DNA of 22,003 bases. Origin: JBCDCB01 sp039182735. Its GTDB lineage: Bacteria; Planctomycetota; Phycisphaerae; Phycisphaerales; UBA1924. The position numbers were made by a program, and so were the translations under genes. Under the pieces are notes generated by a model that made no database searches, was not told where the DNA came from, and saw nothing but the letters and a program-made list of their open reading frames with translations. Where the stretch lies: assembly GCA_039182735.1 (NCBI GenBank), contig JBCDCB010000048.1, forward strand, positions 1 through 22,003. The letters are read 5' to 3'. This document shows positions 1 through 7,228 of the stretch, piece by piece (the first letter of the stretch is position 1; each line of letters begins with the position of its first letter).

Positions 1-2723
1 TCCGTGAGGAACAGCGCGAGGATCACGCCGACGCCCGCCAGCGGCACCGAGAGCATCACGATCAGCGGGTCGCGCAGCGATTCGTACTGGCACGCCAGCA
101 CCATGAACACGAGCACGAGCGCCAGCGCCAGCGAGATGAGCAGCTCGCGCTGGCTCCGGCGCTGCTCCTCGACGTTCCCCGCGAGCAGGATCTCATACCC
201 CGTCGGGCGCGCGATGCCCGCGAGCGCCGCCTCCGCGTCCGCCGCAACGTCACCCAGGTCACGCCCCGCGTAGTCCGCGCGCACCTCGAACGTGCGCTGC
301 TGATCGACCCTTCGGATGAGCGTCGGGCCGCGGCTCTCGTCGCTCCGCACAAGGTTGCGCAGCGCCACGCTCTCCCCTGTCCGCGAACGCACCGTCAGGT
401 CGAGCACCTCGTCGATCGTCATCCGCTCGGCGTCACGCAGCCGCACCAAAATCCGGTACGAGTTGCCCGCCGACCGGAACTCTCCCGCCTCACGCCCGCC
501 GATCGCCGTCTCGATCGTCTCCGCGATGTCACGCACCGACACACCGAGGTCCGCCGCCTTCGCCCGGTCGATCGCCAGCTCTTCCTGCGGCGTGCCCGGG
601 TCCGAGTTGCTGTTCACATCGGTGATGCCGGGCACCTGCGCGAGCGCCTGCGCCGCGCGCTTCGTGAGCAACCGCAGCGTCTCGAGATCGAACCCGCGCA
701 CCTCGACCGTGATGCCCTCGTCGCCTCCGAGCAGCCGCTGCAGAAGCCACTGCCCCTGCGGCGCGCGCGTGCGCACCGTCATCCCGGGGATGCGCCCCTC
801 CAGCTTCGTGCGCAGATCACTGGCAATCTCGACGTTCGAACGATCCCGCTCCGCCGCCGGCACGAGCGCCAGACGGATCTCACCCGTCGCGCCGTCCTCC
901 GGGTTGTAGCTCGACGCGCCGACCGACGTCACCCATGCCAGCTTCTCCGGCACGTTCTCGACCACGATCCGCTCCATCAGACGCGTCTGCCGATCCACGA
1001 TCTCCAGACGCGTTCCCACCTCCATCTCGCCGGTGATCCGCACCTCGCCCTCGTCGCTCGGCGGCAGGAACTCCTGCCCGAGCCGTGGGAACAGCATCGC
1101 CGTCCCGAACACCACGAGCCCCGTCGAGAGCAGCGTCAGAACCCGGTTCCGCAGCACCCAGCGCAGCAGGTCGCGATACCCGTTGTCCACCGCTTCGAAC
1201 GCGCGATCGCTCGCGTTCTTGATCGATCCGAACAGCCCGCGCCGCTCGGCGCGCGGCTTGAGGATCTTCGACGACAGCATCGGCACCAAACTCAGCGACA
1301 CCACCAGCGAGCACACCAGCGAAAACACGATCACGTACGCCAGCTCGCGGAACAGCACCCCGCTCACCCCACGGATGAACACCACCGGCAAAAAGATCAC
1401 CAGCGTCGTGATGGTGCTCGCGACGATCGCCGGCGCCACCTCGATCGCGCCGGCCACCGCGCCCTCGCGCGGCGACACCCCGTCCTCACGCGTGCGCCGG
1501 AAAACATTCTCCAGCACCACGATCGAGTTATCCACCATCATCCCGACGCCCAGCGCCAGCCCGCCGAGCGTCATCAGGTTGAGCGTGAACCCGCCGAAGT
1601 AAATCAAGCTGAACGTCGCGATCACACAAATCGGAATCGCCAGCGCGATGACCGTCGTGCTGCGGATGTTCCGCAAGAAGAACAGCAGCACCAGGATCGC
1701 CAGCCCGCCGCCGTACAGCACCGAGCTCGCCACGTTCGCGATCGAACGCTCGATGAAGTTCCCCTGATTGATGATCGGGAAGATCCGCACCTGCGGGAAG
1801 TCCGCGTTGCACCGCTCGATCTCTTCGAGCACCGCCTGCGAGACCTCCACCGTGTTCGCGTCGGCCTGCTTGCGGATCGCAAGACGGATCCCCAGGTTCC
1901 CGTTCACCCGCACGTGCCGTCGCAGTCGCTCGTGCGTGTCGAGCACCGTCGCGATCTGCCCGAGCGTCACCGGCGCGCCCCCGCGCACCGCGATCACCGT
2001 CTGCTCGATCTGCTCGACGGACTCGAACTCCGCCGGCGCGCGCAGCGTCACCTCGTAGCGCCCCGCCTCGATCTCCCCCGCAGGCAGGTCCAGGTTCGCG
2101 TCGCGCACCGCGTCAAGAATCTCATTCAGCGGGAGCCCCAGCGCCCGCAGCCGCCCGGGATCGATCTCGATCCGCACCTCACGCAGGTAGCTCCCCCACG
2201 GGTCCACCTGCGCAACGCCCGCGATCCGCGCGAAGCGGTACCGGATCTGATCCTCGATCACCGTCGTCAGATCAACCGGGTTCAGCTCGCTCGACACCCC
2301 CAGCACCACCACTGGAAAACTGTTCACATCAAACGAACTGATCCGCGGACGCCCCGTGTTGTCCGGCAGCTCATCGAGCTCGCCCTCGATCCGCGCACGC
2401 ACCTCGCTCGCCGCGACATCGACGTCCGTCCCCCACTGGAACCGCACGCGCACCGACGACGATCCCTCACCCGATTCGCTCGTGATTTCCTCCACGCCCG
2501 GCACCGTGCCCACGATCTCCTCGATGATCTGCGTCACAAGACGCTCCATCACCTCGGGGCTCGCGCCGTCGTACGTCGTCCGCACCGAAATCGTCGGCGT
2601 CTCCACCTCCGGCAGCAGGTCGATCCGCACGCGATCCAGCGACACAAGCCCAAGCACCACGACGATCAGCGTCACCATCGTCGTAAAGACCGGGCGGTTC
2701 ACGCTCACGCTCGGCAGGCTCAT
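1..2723 (-). CDS. RND-family efflux pump, inner-membrane transporter (AcrB/HAE1-like), 3' end cut by window edge
   Basis: This is the proton-driven inner-membrane subunit of a tripartite RND efflux system, which moves hydrophobic compounds or drugs across the envelope. The start ATG (2721-2723) gives MSLPSVSVNRPVFTTMV, the usual short cytoplasmic lead into TM1. The frame stays open for 907 codons to the left edge; relatives have about 1030-1050 residues, so roughly 130 C-terminal residues lie outside. The transmembrane relay motif reads GVGMMVDNSIVVLENVFR, with the proton-relay Asp at about residue 398. This gene has VDN where AcrB has VDD, which is common in HAE1-type pumps. Porter-domain features such as LPEVETPTISVRTTYDGASP are present. 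Its ATG overlaps the adaptor stop as ATGA, so translation is probably coupled. No TolC-like outer-membrane gene is visible. Family call is firm; substrate is unknown. Confidence 0.95.
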   Translation of the reverse strand, partial: MSLPSVSVNRPVFTTMVTLIVVVLGLVSLDRVRIDLLPEVETPTISVRTTYDGASPEVMERLVTQIIEEIVGTVPGVEEITSESGEGSSSVRVRFQWGTDVDVAASEVRARIEGELDELPDNTGRPRISSFDVNSFPVVVLGVSSELNPVDLTTVIEDQIRYRFARIAGVAQVDPWGSYLREVRIEIDPGRLRALGLPLNEILDAVRDANLDLPAGEIEAGRYEVTLRAPAEFESVEQIEQTVIAVRGGAPVTLGQIATVLDTHERLRRHVRVNGNLGIRLAIRKQADANTVEVSQAVLEEIERCNADFPQVRIFPIINQGNFIERSIANVASSVLYGGGLAILVLLFFLRNIRSTTVIALAIPICVIATFSLIYFGGFTLNLMTLGGLALGVGMMVDNSIVVLENVFRRTREDGVSPREGAVAGAIEVAPAIVASTITTLVIFLPVVFIRGVSGVLFRELAYVIVFSLVCSLVVSLSLVPMLSSKILKPRAERRGLFGSIKNASDRAFEAVDNGYRDLLRWVLRNRVLTLLSTGLVVFGTAMLFPRLGQEFLPPSDEGEVRITGEMEVGTRLEIVDRQTRLMERIVVENVPEKLAWVTSVGASSYNPEDGATGEIRLALVPAAERDRSNVEIASDLRTKLEGRIPGMTVRTRAPQGQWLLQRLLGGDEGITVEVRGFDLETLRLLTKRAAQALAQVPGITDVNSNSDPGTPQEELAIDRAKAADLGVSVRDIAETIETAIGGREAGEFRSAGNSYRILVRLRDAERMTIDEVLDLTVRSRTGESVALRNLVRSDESRGPTLIRRVDQQRTFEVRADYAGRDLGDVAADAEAALAGIARPTGYEILLAGNVEEQRRSQRELLISLALALVLVFMVLACQYESLRDPLIVMLSVPLAGVGVILALFLT

Positions 2724-3955
2724 CGCGCCGACCCCACCGACGCCGACGCCCCCTCACGCTCCGGCACCACGATCGACGAACCGTCACGCACCAGCTGATG
2801 CCCCAGCGTGATCACGTCGCCCTCGAGCCCCTCGCCGAAGACCTGCACCCGATCGCCCTGACGGATCCCCGTCCGTACCGCCGCGGCGCGCGCCGTCATC
2901 GAATCCGTGTCGGCCAGGAACACCACCGTCTCGTCCCCGCGCTTCGACAGCGCCGACGCCGGCACGATCGACGCCGATTCATCCACGCCCAGCACCGCTT
3001 CGATCCGCGCGAACAGCCCCGGCTTCAACGCGCCGTCCGTGTTCGGCACCGTGATCTCCACACGCGCCTGACGCGAGCCCTCACGGAACACCGGCGACAC
3101 CCGCGCCACCCGACCCGTCCACACGCGATCCGGGTACGCGTCTGTCCGCAGCGAAACCAGCTGCCCGCTCACGATCGACGCGTAGTCTCGCTCCGTCGCG
3201 AACACCACCGCCTCGATCGGGTCCAAATCCACGATCGACACCAGCGCCGTGTTCGCGCTCACCGTGTCGCCCTCTTCCGCGAACCGCTCGGCCACCACGC
3301 GGTCGCCCTCGCCCGACTCCCACTCCGCCCGCACCGACGAATACCCCAGCCGAACCCGCGCGCTCCGAAGGCTCGCTTCTGCGCGTGTCACCTGCGCGCC
3401 CGCCACGTCCACCGCCGCGCGCCGACCGACACGATCTACCTCGGCCTCGTCGAGCTGCGAGTCCGACGCGATCCCCCGCTTGTGCAGTTGGCGCACGCGT
3501 TCGAACTCGCGCTCCGCGATCGCCGCCGCACCCTCGGCCTGCGCGAGCTGCGCCTTCGCCACATCAAGGTCCGCCTGCGCCTGCGCCACGTCCTGCTCGT
3601 ACTCCGCGCTGTCGAGCAATGCGATCACATCGCCCCGGCGAACGGTGTCGGCGATGTCCAGCGGCATCTGCACGATCCGCCCGCCCACCTTCGGCGCGAT
3701 CGTCACGCGCGCCGCTGCCTCCAGCGTCCCGCTGAACACGCGCCGGTCTTCGATCCTGCCGAACTCGATCGGCGCGACCTCCACCGGCGCGGGCAGCGCC
3801 TCACGCGCCACGCGTTCGCCGGCGTCTTCCTCTTGCAGCTTCTGGAACACGAGGTACCCGATGCCGCCCACCACGCCCAGCAGCACCAACAGCGTCACGA
3901 TGGTTCGAACAATCCGGATCTTGAAGCTCCCCACACGCGCGCGACGCGCGCACAA
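2720..3955 (-). CDS. RND efflux periplasmic adaptor (membrane fusion protein, HlyD/AcrA-like)
   Basis: This adaptor would link the RND pump encoded immediately downstream to an outer-membrane channel. Seen in the sequence: an N-terminal membrane anchor at about residues 14-37 (IVRTIVTLLVLLGVVGGIGY), a lipoyl half (GGRIVQMPLDIADTVRRGD), and a long Ala/Glu/Gln-rich coiled-coil hairpin from about residues 115 to 200. A second lipoyl/beta-barrel region follows (GDTVSANTALVSIVDLDPIE) and then a membrane-proximal domain. The 411-residue length is normal for the family. The longest frame starts at TTG directly after an in-frame stop. GTG at 3932-3934 (VGSFKIRIVR) is an equally good start and places the anchor nearer the N terminus. 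Neither has a clear Shine-Dalgarno sequence. The stop overlaps the pump start by four bases (ATGA). Confidence 0.93.
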   Translation of the reverse strand: MCARRARVGSFKIRIVRTIVTLLVLLGVVGGIGYLVFQKLQEEDAGERVAREALPAPVEVAPIEFGRIEDRRVFSGTLEAAARVTIAPKVGGRIVQMPLDIADTVRRGDVIALLDSAEYEQDVAQAQADLDVAKAQLAQAEGAAAIAEREFERVRQLHKRGIASDSQLDEAEVDRVGRRAAVDVAGAQVTRAEASLRSARVRLGYSSVRAEWESGEGDRVVAERFAEEGDTVSANTALVSIVDLDPIEAVVFATERDYASIVSGQLVSLRTDAYPDRVWTGRVARVSPVFREGSRQARVEITVPNTDGALKPGLFARIEAVLGVDESASIVPASALSKRGDETVVFLADTDSMTARAAAVRTGIRQGDRVQVFGEGLEGDVITLGHQLVRDGSSIVVPEREGASASVGSAR

Positions 3956-4044
3956 TCACAGCGCCAGCATAGGTGTCGCGATGCCCTTCGCCGCCACGCA
4001 ACGCCCCGATTCAGCAATGCTCGCCGGGGCCACACCCGACGCCC

Positions 4045-4854
4045 TCAGCCGCGAACCGCCCAGATGAACTCCGCCCGCTGGTGATCCGCCGGCACGCGCA
4101 GCGTGTGGTCGTTCACCACCCAGCGAAATCCCGCGCCCTCCAACCGCTCGAGGATGTCGTCCACCCGCCCCGCCTCGGGATGCACCTCCATGCACAGCGA
4201 TCGCACCCGACGGAGCCAGCCGTCTTCTTCGAAGAGCCCGAACTCGCTGCCCTCGATATCCATCTTGAGGACGTCGATCGTCTCGATCCCGTGCTTGTCG
4301 AGCAGTTCGTCGAAGCGCGGACGCTCCTCACCCGCCTCCGTGAGTCCTTGCCCGCCCAGGTATGCGCTCTCGATCGCGTAGTCCGAGAACCCCACGGCGG
4401 CGTAGCTCGCCTCGATCGCCGGCACGTGTGCGCGCACCACCTCGATCGACAGCACGCGCTTCGCCCCGAGCCCCGCCGCGATCGCCGAGAAGATCCCGCG
4501 GTTCGACCCGAGGTCCACCACGCACGCCGCGTTCTTGATGCGCTCTTCGACCCCGTGGCGCAGGTACACATTCCGGATGCACAGCTCGCGCACGATGCCA
4601 AACGTGTACGTGCCGTCCTTGAGGATCCCATCGATCGTCGGGCAGTCGAACGCGATGCGCGCGCCCATGAACCGCATCGTCACGCGCTTCGCGCCCATCT
4701 TCCTGTCGAGCACCTTCAGATCGCGCGTCTTCGCCACCTCCGGCAGCGACGTCGCGAACACGCCCGCGTACCGCGCGTACTGCATGAGCCCAAGCGCCGC
4801 GAACGCGCTCGGACCAAAGTTCAGCATCAACTTCCGCACGAGGTTCAGGGGCAC
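4045..4854 (-). CDS. FkbM-family SAM-dependent methyltransferase
   Basis: Predicted O-methyltransferase of the FkbM fold, acting on an unknown acceptor; family members methylate polyketides, glycans and other small molecules. The SAM-binding motif I is visible as VVDLGSNRG at residues 112-120. The acidic end of strand 2 is LSIEVV at about 135-140, and the family-typical DVLKMDIEGSEF lies at about 194-205. Length (269 aa) fits. The start chosen is GTG at 4852-4854, preceded by GGAG six bases upstream; an internal ATG at 4825-4827 (MLNFGPSAF) is possible. The gene lies 30 bp after the anti-sigma-like gene and 89 bp before the RND adaptor on the same strand, so co-transcription is plausible. A small inverted repeat (CGGAGC...GCTCCG, 4864-4877) touches the ribosome-binding site. 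It could modulate initiation, but this is speculative. Confidence 0.9.
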   Translation of the reverse strand: MPLNLVRKLMLNFGPSAFAALGLMQYARYAGVFATSLPEVAKTRDLKVLDRKMGAKRVTMRFMGARIAFDCPTIDGILKDGTYTFGIVRELCIRNVYLRHGVEERIKNAACVVDLGSNRGIFSAIAAGLGAKRVLSIEVVRAHVPAIEASYAAVGFSDYAIESAYLGGQGLTEAGEERPRFDELLDKHGIETIDVLKMDIEGSEFGLFEEDGWLRRVRSLCMEVHPEAGRVDDILERLEGAGFRWVVNDHTLRVPADHQRAEFIWAVRG

Positions 4855-4884
4855 GCCGGTCTCCGGAGCAGGCTCCGCCAGAGT

Positions 4885-5613
4885 CTACCGCGGCTCCTCC
4901 GCCGGCCCGCACGATTCCAGCAGCCCCACCACGCGCGCCTCGTCGAAAGGCGTCAGCTCCCACGCCCGCACGCCGTCGAACGAACGCTCGAACATCCGCA
5001 GCCCGCCGCCCCGCGGCGGCACCGGCTCACCGACGCTCTCCGGAAGGAACAGCACCACGATCCGCTCACGCTGCGGCCCCTCCGCGAGCAGCACCTTCGC
5101 GCGACCCTCGTACCCGCTCGCCGCCTCGACCGCGAGCCCCTTCCAACCGATCATCCGGATCTCGGGATCCTCGATCGGGCAGATGCCCTCGCCAAGGTGC
5201 GCGAGCGTGTACGCCTCGAACTTCTCGCGCGTGTCGCAGATCACCTCGGGCACGAACGACGCGGTCACCGCGGCGTACGCCGTATCCGCGCGCAGCCGCG
5301 CATCACGCGGCAGGTTGATCGCAACAAACACGGTGGCGACGAGCGCCAGGCACGCCGCCAGCCCGATCGCGCGCCACGTCGTGCGCGCGCCTCTCGGCTC
5401 CACTCGATCGAGCACCGCGTCAAAGTCAATCGGGGGCGCCTGCTCGAACTCCGTGCGCACGCCCGCCTCGACCCGCCGCGCCGCGTCGAGCGCCTCGCGC
5501 ACAGCCACGTCCGACGCGGCCAGCGCTTCGAACGCCTCCCGTTCCCGGCCATCCATCTCCCCATCGAGGTAGGCGTTGAGCTTCTCGGCATGTGCATCCG
5601 ACAAATCGTGCAT
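4885..5613 (-). CDS. Membrane anti-sigma factor-like protein
   Basis: This 242-residue protein is encoded directly after the sigma factor and is probably its membrane-bound inhibitor. The N-terminal cytoplasmic part (LSDAHAEKLNAYLDGEMDG) resembles the sigma-binding helices of anti-sigma factors, which often read AYLDGEL. I see no HxxxCxxC zinc-binding motif. One transmembrane segment lies at residues 81-100 (RAIGLAACLALVATVFVAIN). The C-terminal extracytoplasmic domain of about 140 residues contains three Cys (ICDTREKF, GICPIED, ESCGPAEE); I cannot assign it to a family. The ATG start (5611-5613) shares one base with the sigma stop (TGATG) and has a strong AAGGAGGAG eight bases upstream, so the longer upstream-open frame was rejected. 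The functional call rests on gene order, length and topology. Confidence 0.8.
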   Translation of the reverse strand: MHDLSDAHAEKLNAYLDGEMDGREREAFEALAASDVAVREALDAARRVEAGVRTEFEQAPPIDFDAVLDRVEPRGARTTWRAIGLAACLALVATVFVAINLPRDARLRADTAYAAVTASFVPEVICDTREKFEAYTLAHLGEGICPIEDPEIRMIGWKGLAVEAASGYEGRAKVLLAEGPQRERIVVLFLPESVGEPVPPRGGGLRMFERSFDGVRAWELTPFDEARVVGLLESCGPAEEPR

Positions 5614-6149
5614 CACGCGTGCTCCTCCTTCCCCGCGAGCGCCCGCGCCAGTTCCGTGCGCGCGCGGTACACGTGGCTCCGCGCCGTCGCCTCCGGGATC
5701 CCCAGCATGCCGGCGATGTCCTGATACGGGTGATCCATCACCGTCCTCAGCAAGAAGCAACTCCGCCGAAGAGGTCCGAGCGCGTCCACGGCGCTGCGGA
5801 TCTCTGCCCGGATTTCCGAACATTCCACGAGCGAACCTTGAACATCTTGCGAATCCCCACGAGGGGATCGGTCGGCCAGACGCAGCACACGCTCGCGATG
5901 ACGCTTCTGCGAACGCCGGTGATTCTTCCCCGCGCCGCGCACAAAGGCGCCCATCCACGCGCGAAAGTCGGTCCCGCGCTCGAACCGCCCGAGCCTCGCC
6001 AGCGCGTTGATTGCAGCCTGCTGCACCACGTCGTCGGCATCGTCGTATCCGACCTCACCCGCCGCGACGACGCGCAAGAACCGTTCGTACGTGCGCAACA
6101 GGTCCGCGAACTCGTCGCGCGAAAGCGTCGAACTCTCGCCGTGCCTCAT
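5613..6149 (-). CDS. ECF-type RNA polymerase sigma factor (sigma-70 family)
   Basis: This 178-residue protein has the two-domain architecture of extracytoplasmic-function sigma factors. Region 2 runs from about residues 12 to 82 and contains DDADDVVQQAAINALARLGR and DFRAWMGAFVRG (core binding and -10 recognition). Region 4 runs from about 122 to 172, with the helix-turn-helix HPYQDIAGMLGIPEATARSH followed by VYRARTELARAL (-35 recognition). A longer frame begins at 6290, but the ATG at 6147-6149 has GGAGG eight bases upstream and puts region 2 near the N terminus, so it is preferred. The stop overlaps the start of the anti-sigma-like gene (TGATG). Autoregulation of the pair is common for ECF systems but no matching promoter could be assigned. 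Confidence 0.9.
   Translation of the reverse strand: MRHGESSTLSRDEFADLLRTYERFLRVVAAGEVGYDDADDVVQQAAINALARLGRFERGTDFRAWMGAFVRGAGKNHRRSQKRHRERVLRLADRSPRGDSQDVQGSLVECSEIRAEIRSAVDALGPLRRSCFLLRTVMDHPYQDIAGMLGIPEATARSHVYRARTELARALAGKEEHA
5622..5630 (-). promoter_or_regulatory. Ribosome-binding site of the anti-sigma gene
   Basis: AAGGAGGAG on the minus strand, eight bases before the ATG at 5613. It lies inside the end of the sigma gene and fixes the anti-sigma start. It is one of the strongest Shine-Dalgarno matches in the window, which suggests the inhibitor is made at least as well as the sigma factor. Confidence 0.75.
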
Positions 6150-6157
6150 CAACCGCG

Positions 6158-6162
6158 CCTCC
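6158..6162 (-). promoter_or_regulatory. Ribosome-binding site deciding the sigma-factor start
   Basis: GGAGG on the minus strand, eight bases before the ATG at 6149. Two earlier in-frame ATGs (6290 and 6200) lack such a site. Confidence 0.65.
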
Positions 6163-6188
6163 GCACACTCGGCGTTGACCGACCACGC

Positions 6189-6205
6189 CGAGTATCGCAT
6201 ACTCG
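6189..6205. repeat. Perfect inverted repeat upstream of the sigma gene
   Basis: CGAGTAT-CGC-ATACTCG is a 7-bp perfect inverted repeat with a 3-bp centre, about 40 bp upstream of the sigma-factor ATG. It is AT-richer than its surroundings. It could be an operator for a dimeric regulator or a small hairpin in the leader. Function is unproven. Confidence 0.45.
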
Positions 6206-6237
6206 ATCGATCTCGGACGGGGCCCGCGCCCGAAGCG

Positions 6238-6263
6238 TCCGCCGAGCGTTTCGGCCCGACGGA
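6238..6263 (-). terminator. Candidate 3' hairpin after the PEP-CTERM gene
   Basis: Read on the minus strand, TCCGTCGGGC - CGAAAC - GCTCGGCGGA folds into a 10-bp stem with a 6-base loop, starting about 20 bases after the PEP-CTERM stop codon. Two of the pairs are G-U and exist only in minus-strand RNA; on the plus strand they become A-C mismatches, which fits a role in the minus transcript. There is no U-tract, so it may be a mRNA-stabilising or pausing hairpin and not a classical intrinsic terminator. Confidence 0.4.
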
Positions 6264-6282
6264 CGCGCAGTCAGAAGTCCGT

Positions 6283-7029
6283 TCAGACACCCCGGCGACG
6301 ACGCACCGCCGCCACGCCCGCCAGCGCCGCCACGCCCAGCGCGCCGGGCGCCGGGATCGTCGTCAGCTCACCCAGCGCCACCACCGAGTTGGCCGGGCCC
6401 TGGTTGATGATGCTCACACGCGTGATGCTGTCGCCCAGGAAGTCTGCCGCGCTCAGCGAGAACAGCTGGTAGTCGTCGTTCGAGACCTGCAGCGTCGCTT
6501 CGACGCCGAACTCGGTCCACACCAGCAGCGTCCCCGCGGCATCGGCGAGATCCGTCGGCACGCCGCCGAAGTTCGTCCCCGGGTTCGTGCCGGTCGTCTG
6601 CCCGTCCGCCGTCCCGCGAACCTGCAGGAAGATGTCGGTCACCGATCCGCTCGCGAAGGTGATGTCCGAGCGTCCCTCGCCGATCACGCCGTACGCGCGG
6701 TTGTTCGCGACAGCGCCGCCGAGATTCGCCTCGCCCTGGGCCGAGAGCGGGTTGCTCGACGCCGGCCCCGCCCCGCCCACATAGAGCGGGCCGACCTGAA
6801 AGAAGAGCGTCTCGCCCACGTTCGCGCTGCCGGCAAGCGGTCCCACCGCGTTGTTCGCCGCGCCGAACGTCGCGATCGAATCGATCCCGTTCAGCACGCT
6901 CGATTCCGGCACGAGCAGCCCGGCATCGCCGCCGGGGCCGAAGACCGTCGTGAACGTCGTGGCCGCGCTCGCGCCGAGCGCACCGATACCAACCGTCGCG
7001 CTCGCGACGGCAACTCGCATACCGATCAT
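6283..7029 (-). CDS. PEP-CTERM-like exported surface protein of unknown function
   Basis: The product is a 248-residue secreted protein with a C-terminal sorting signal of the PEP-CTERM type. The N terminus (MIGMRVAVASATVGIGALGASA) is a signal peptide with likely cleavage after ASA. The C terminus reads TIPAPGALGVAALAGVAAV followed by RRRR, that is, a short Pro-rich motif, a hydrophobic helix and an arginine cluster, the layout recognised by exosortase/archaeosortase-type enzymes. The motif is PAPGALG, the variant usual in planctomycetes. The middle is rich in Gly, Ala, Ser, Thr and Asn, with no family I recognise. ATG at 7027-7029 has AAGGAGGA five bases upstream; an ATG at 7018-7020 is an alternative. 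The gene precedes the sigma gene on the same strand by 133 bp, with a hairpin between them, so it is probably a separate unit. No exosortase gene is in view. Confidence 0.85.
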   Translation of the reverse strand: MIGMRVAVASATVGIGALGASAATTFTTVFGPGGDAGLLVPESSVLNGIDSIATFGAANNAVGPLAGSANVGETLFFQVGPLYVGGAGPASSNPLSAQGEANLGGAVANNRAYGVIGEGRSDITFASGSVTDIFLQVRGTADGQTTGTNPGTNFGGVPTDLADAAGTLLVWTEFGVEATLQVSNDDYQLFSLSAADFLGDSITRVSIINQGPANSVVALGELTTIPAPGALGVAALAGVAAVRRRRGV

Positions 7030-7228
7030 GCGAATCCTCCTTTTTGCCGACTCCCGAGCCGCGCCCTGTGCCCGCCTCGTTCCCGGCTTTGCAGCAACAG
7101 GTCCGCCTCATCCGCCCACGTTGCGAACGAATCCGAGATTCCCACGAACTCCCCGATGATTCGACACGCGCCGCACTTTCCGCCATGCGTCCATCCACGC
7201 TCGCTCGCGTTGCGAATGATGCACTTCC
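7030..7228. other. Divergent intergenic region between PEP-CTERM gene and photolyase fusion
   Basis: About 200 bp separate two genes read outward, so promoters for both should lie here. The PEP-CTERM ribosome-binding site is AAGGAGGA at 7035-7042 (minus strand). The photolyase ATG at 7229 has no recognisable Shine-Dalgarno sequence. I could not assign -10/-35 elements with confidence and see no notable repeat. Confidence 0.5.

Noticed and set aside
3934..3955. GC-alternating, nearly palindromic stretch at the adaptor start as a regulatory site
   Set aside because: GCGCGC runs are frequent in this GC-rich sequence and the stretch lies at or within the uncertain adaptor start, so there is no reason to treat it as an operator.
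3973..5724. A 583-codon plus-strand frame covering the FkbM and anti-sigma genes
   Set aside because: It spans two real minus-strand genes and translates to Arg/His/Pro-rich sequence without domains.
5614..5958. N-terminal extension of the anti-sigma frame up to an ATG at 5958
   Set aside because: The extra 115 residues overlap the sigma gene in another frame and look like shadow sequence; the ATG at 5613 has a strong ribosome-binding site.
6150..6290. Longer sigma-factor start at 6290
   Set aside because: The extra 47 residues would overlap the end of the PEP-CTERM gene and precede any region 2 homology; ATG 6149 has GGAGG at the right distance.
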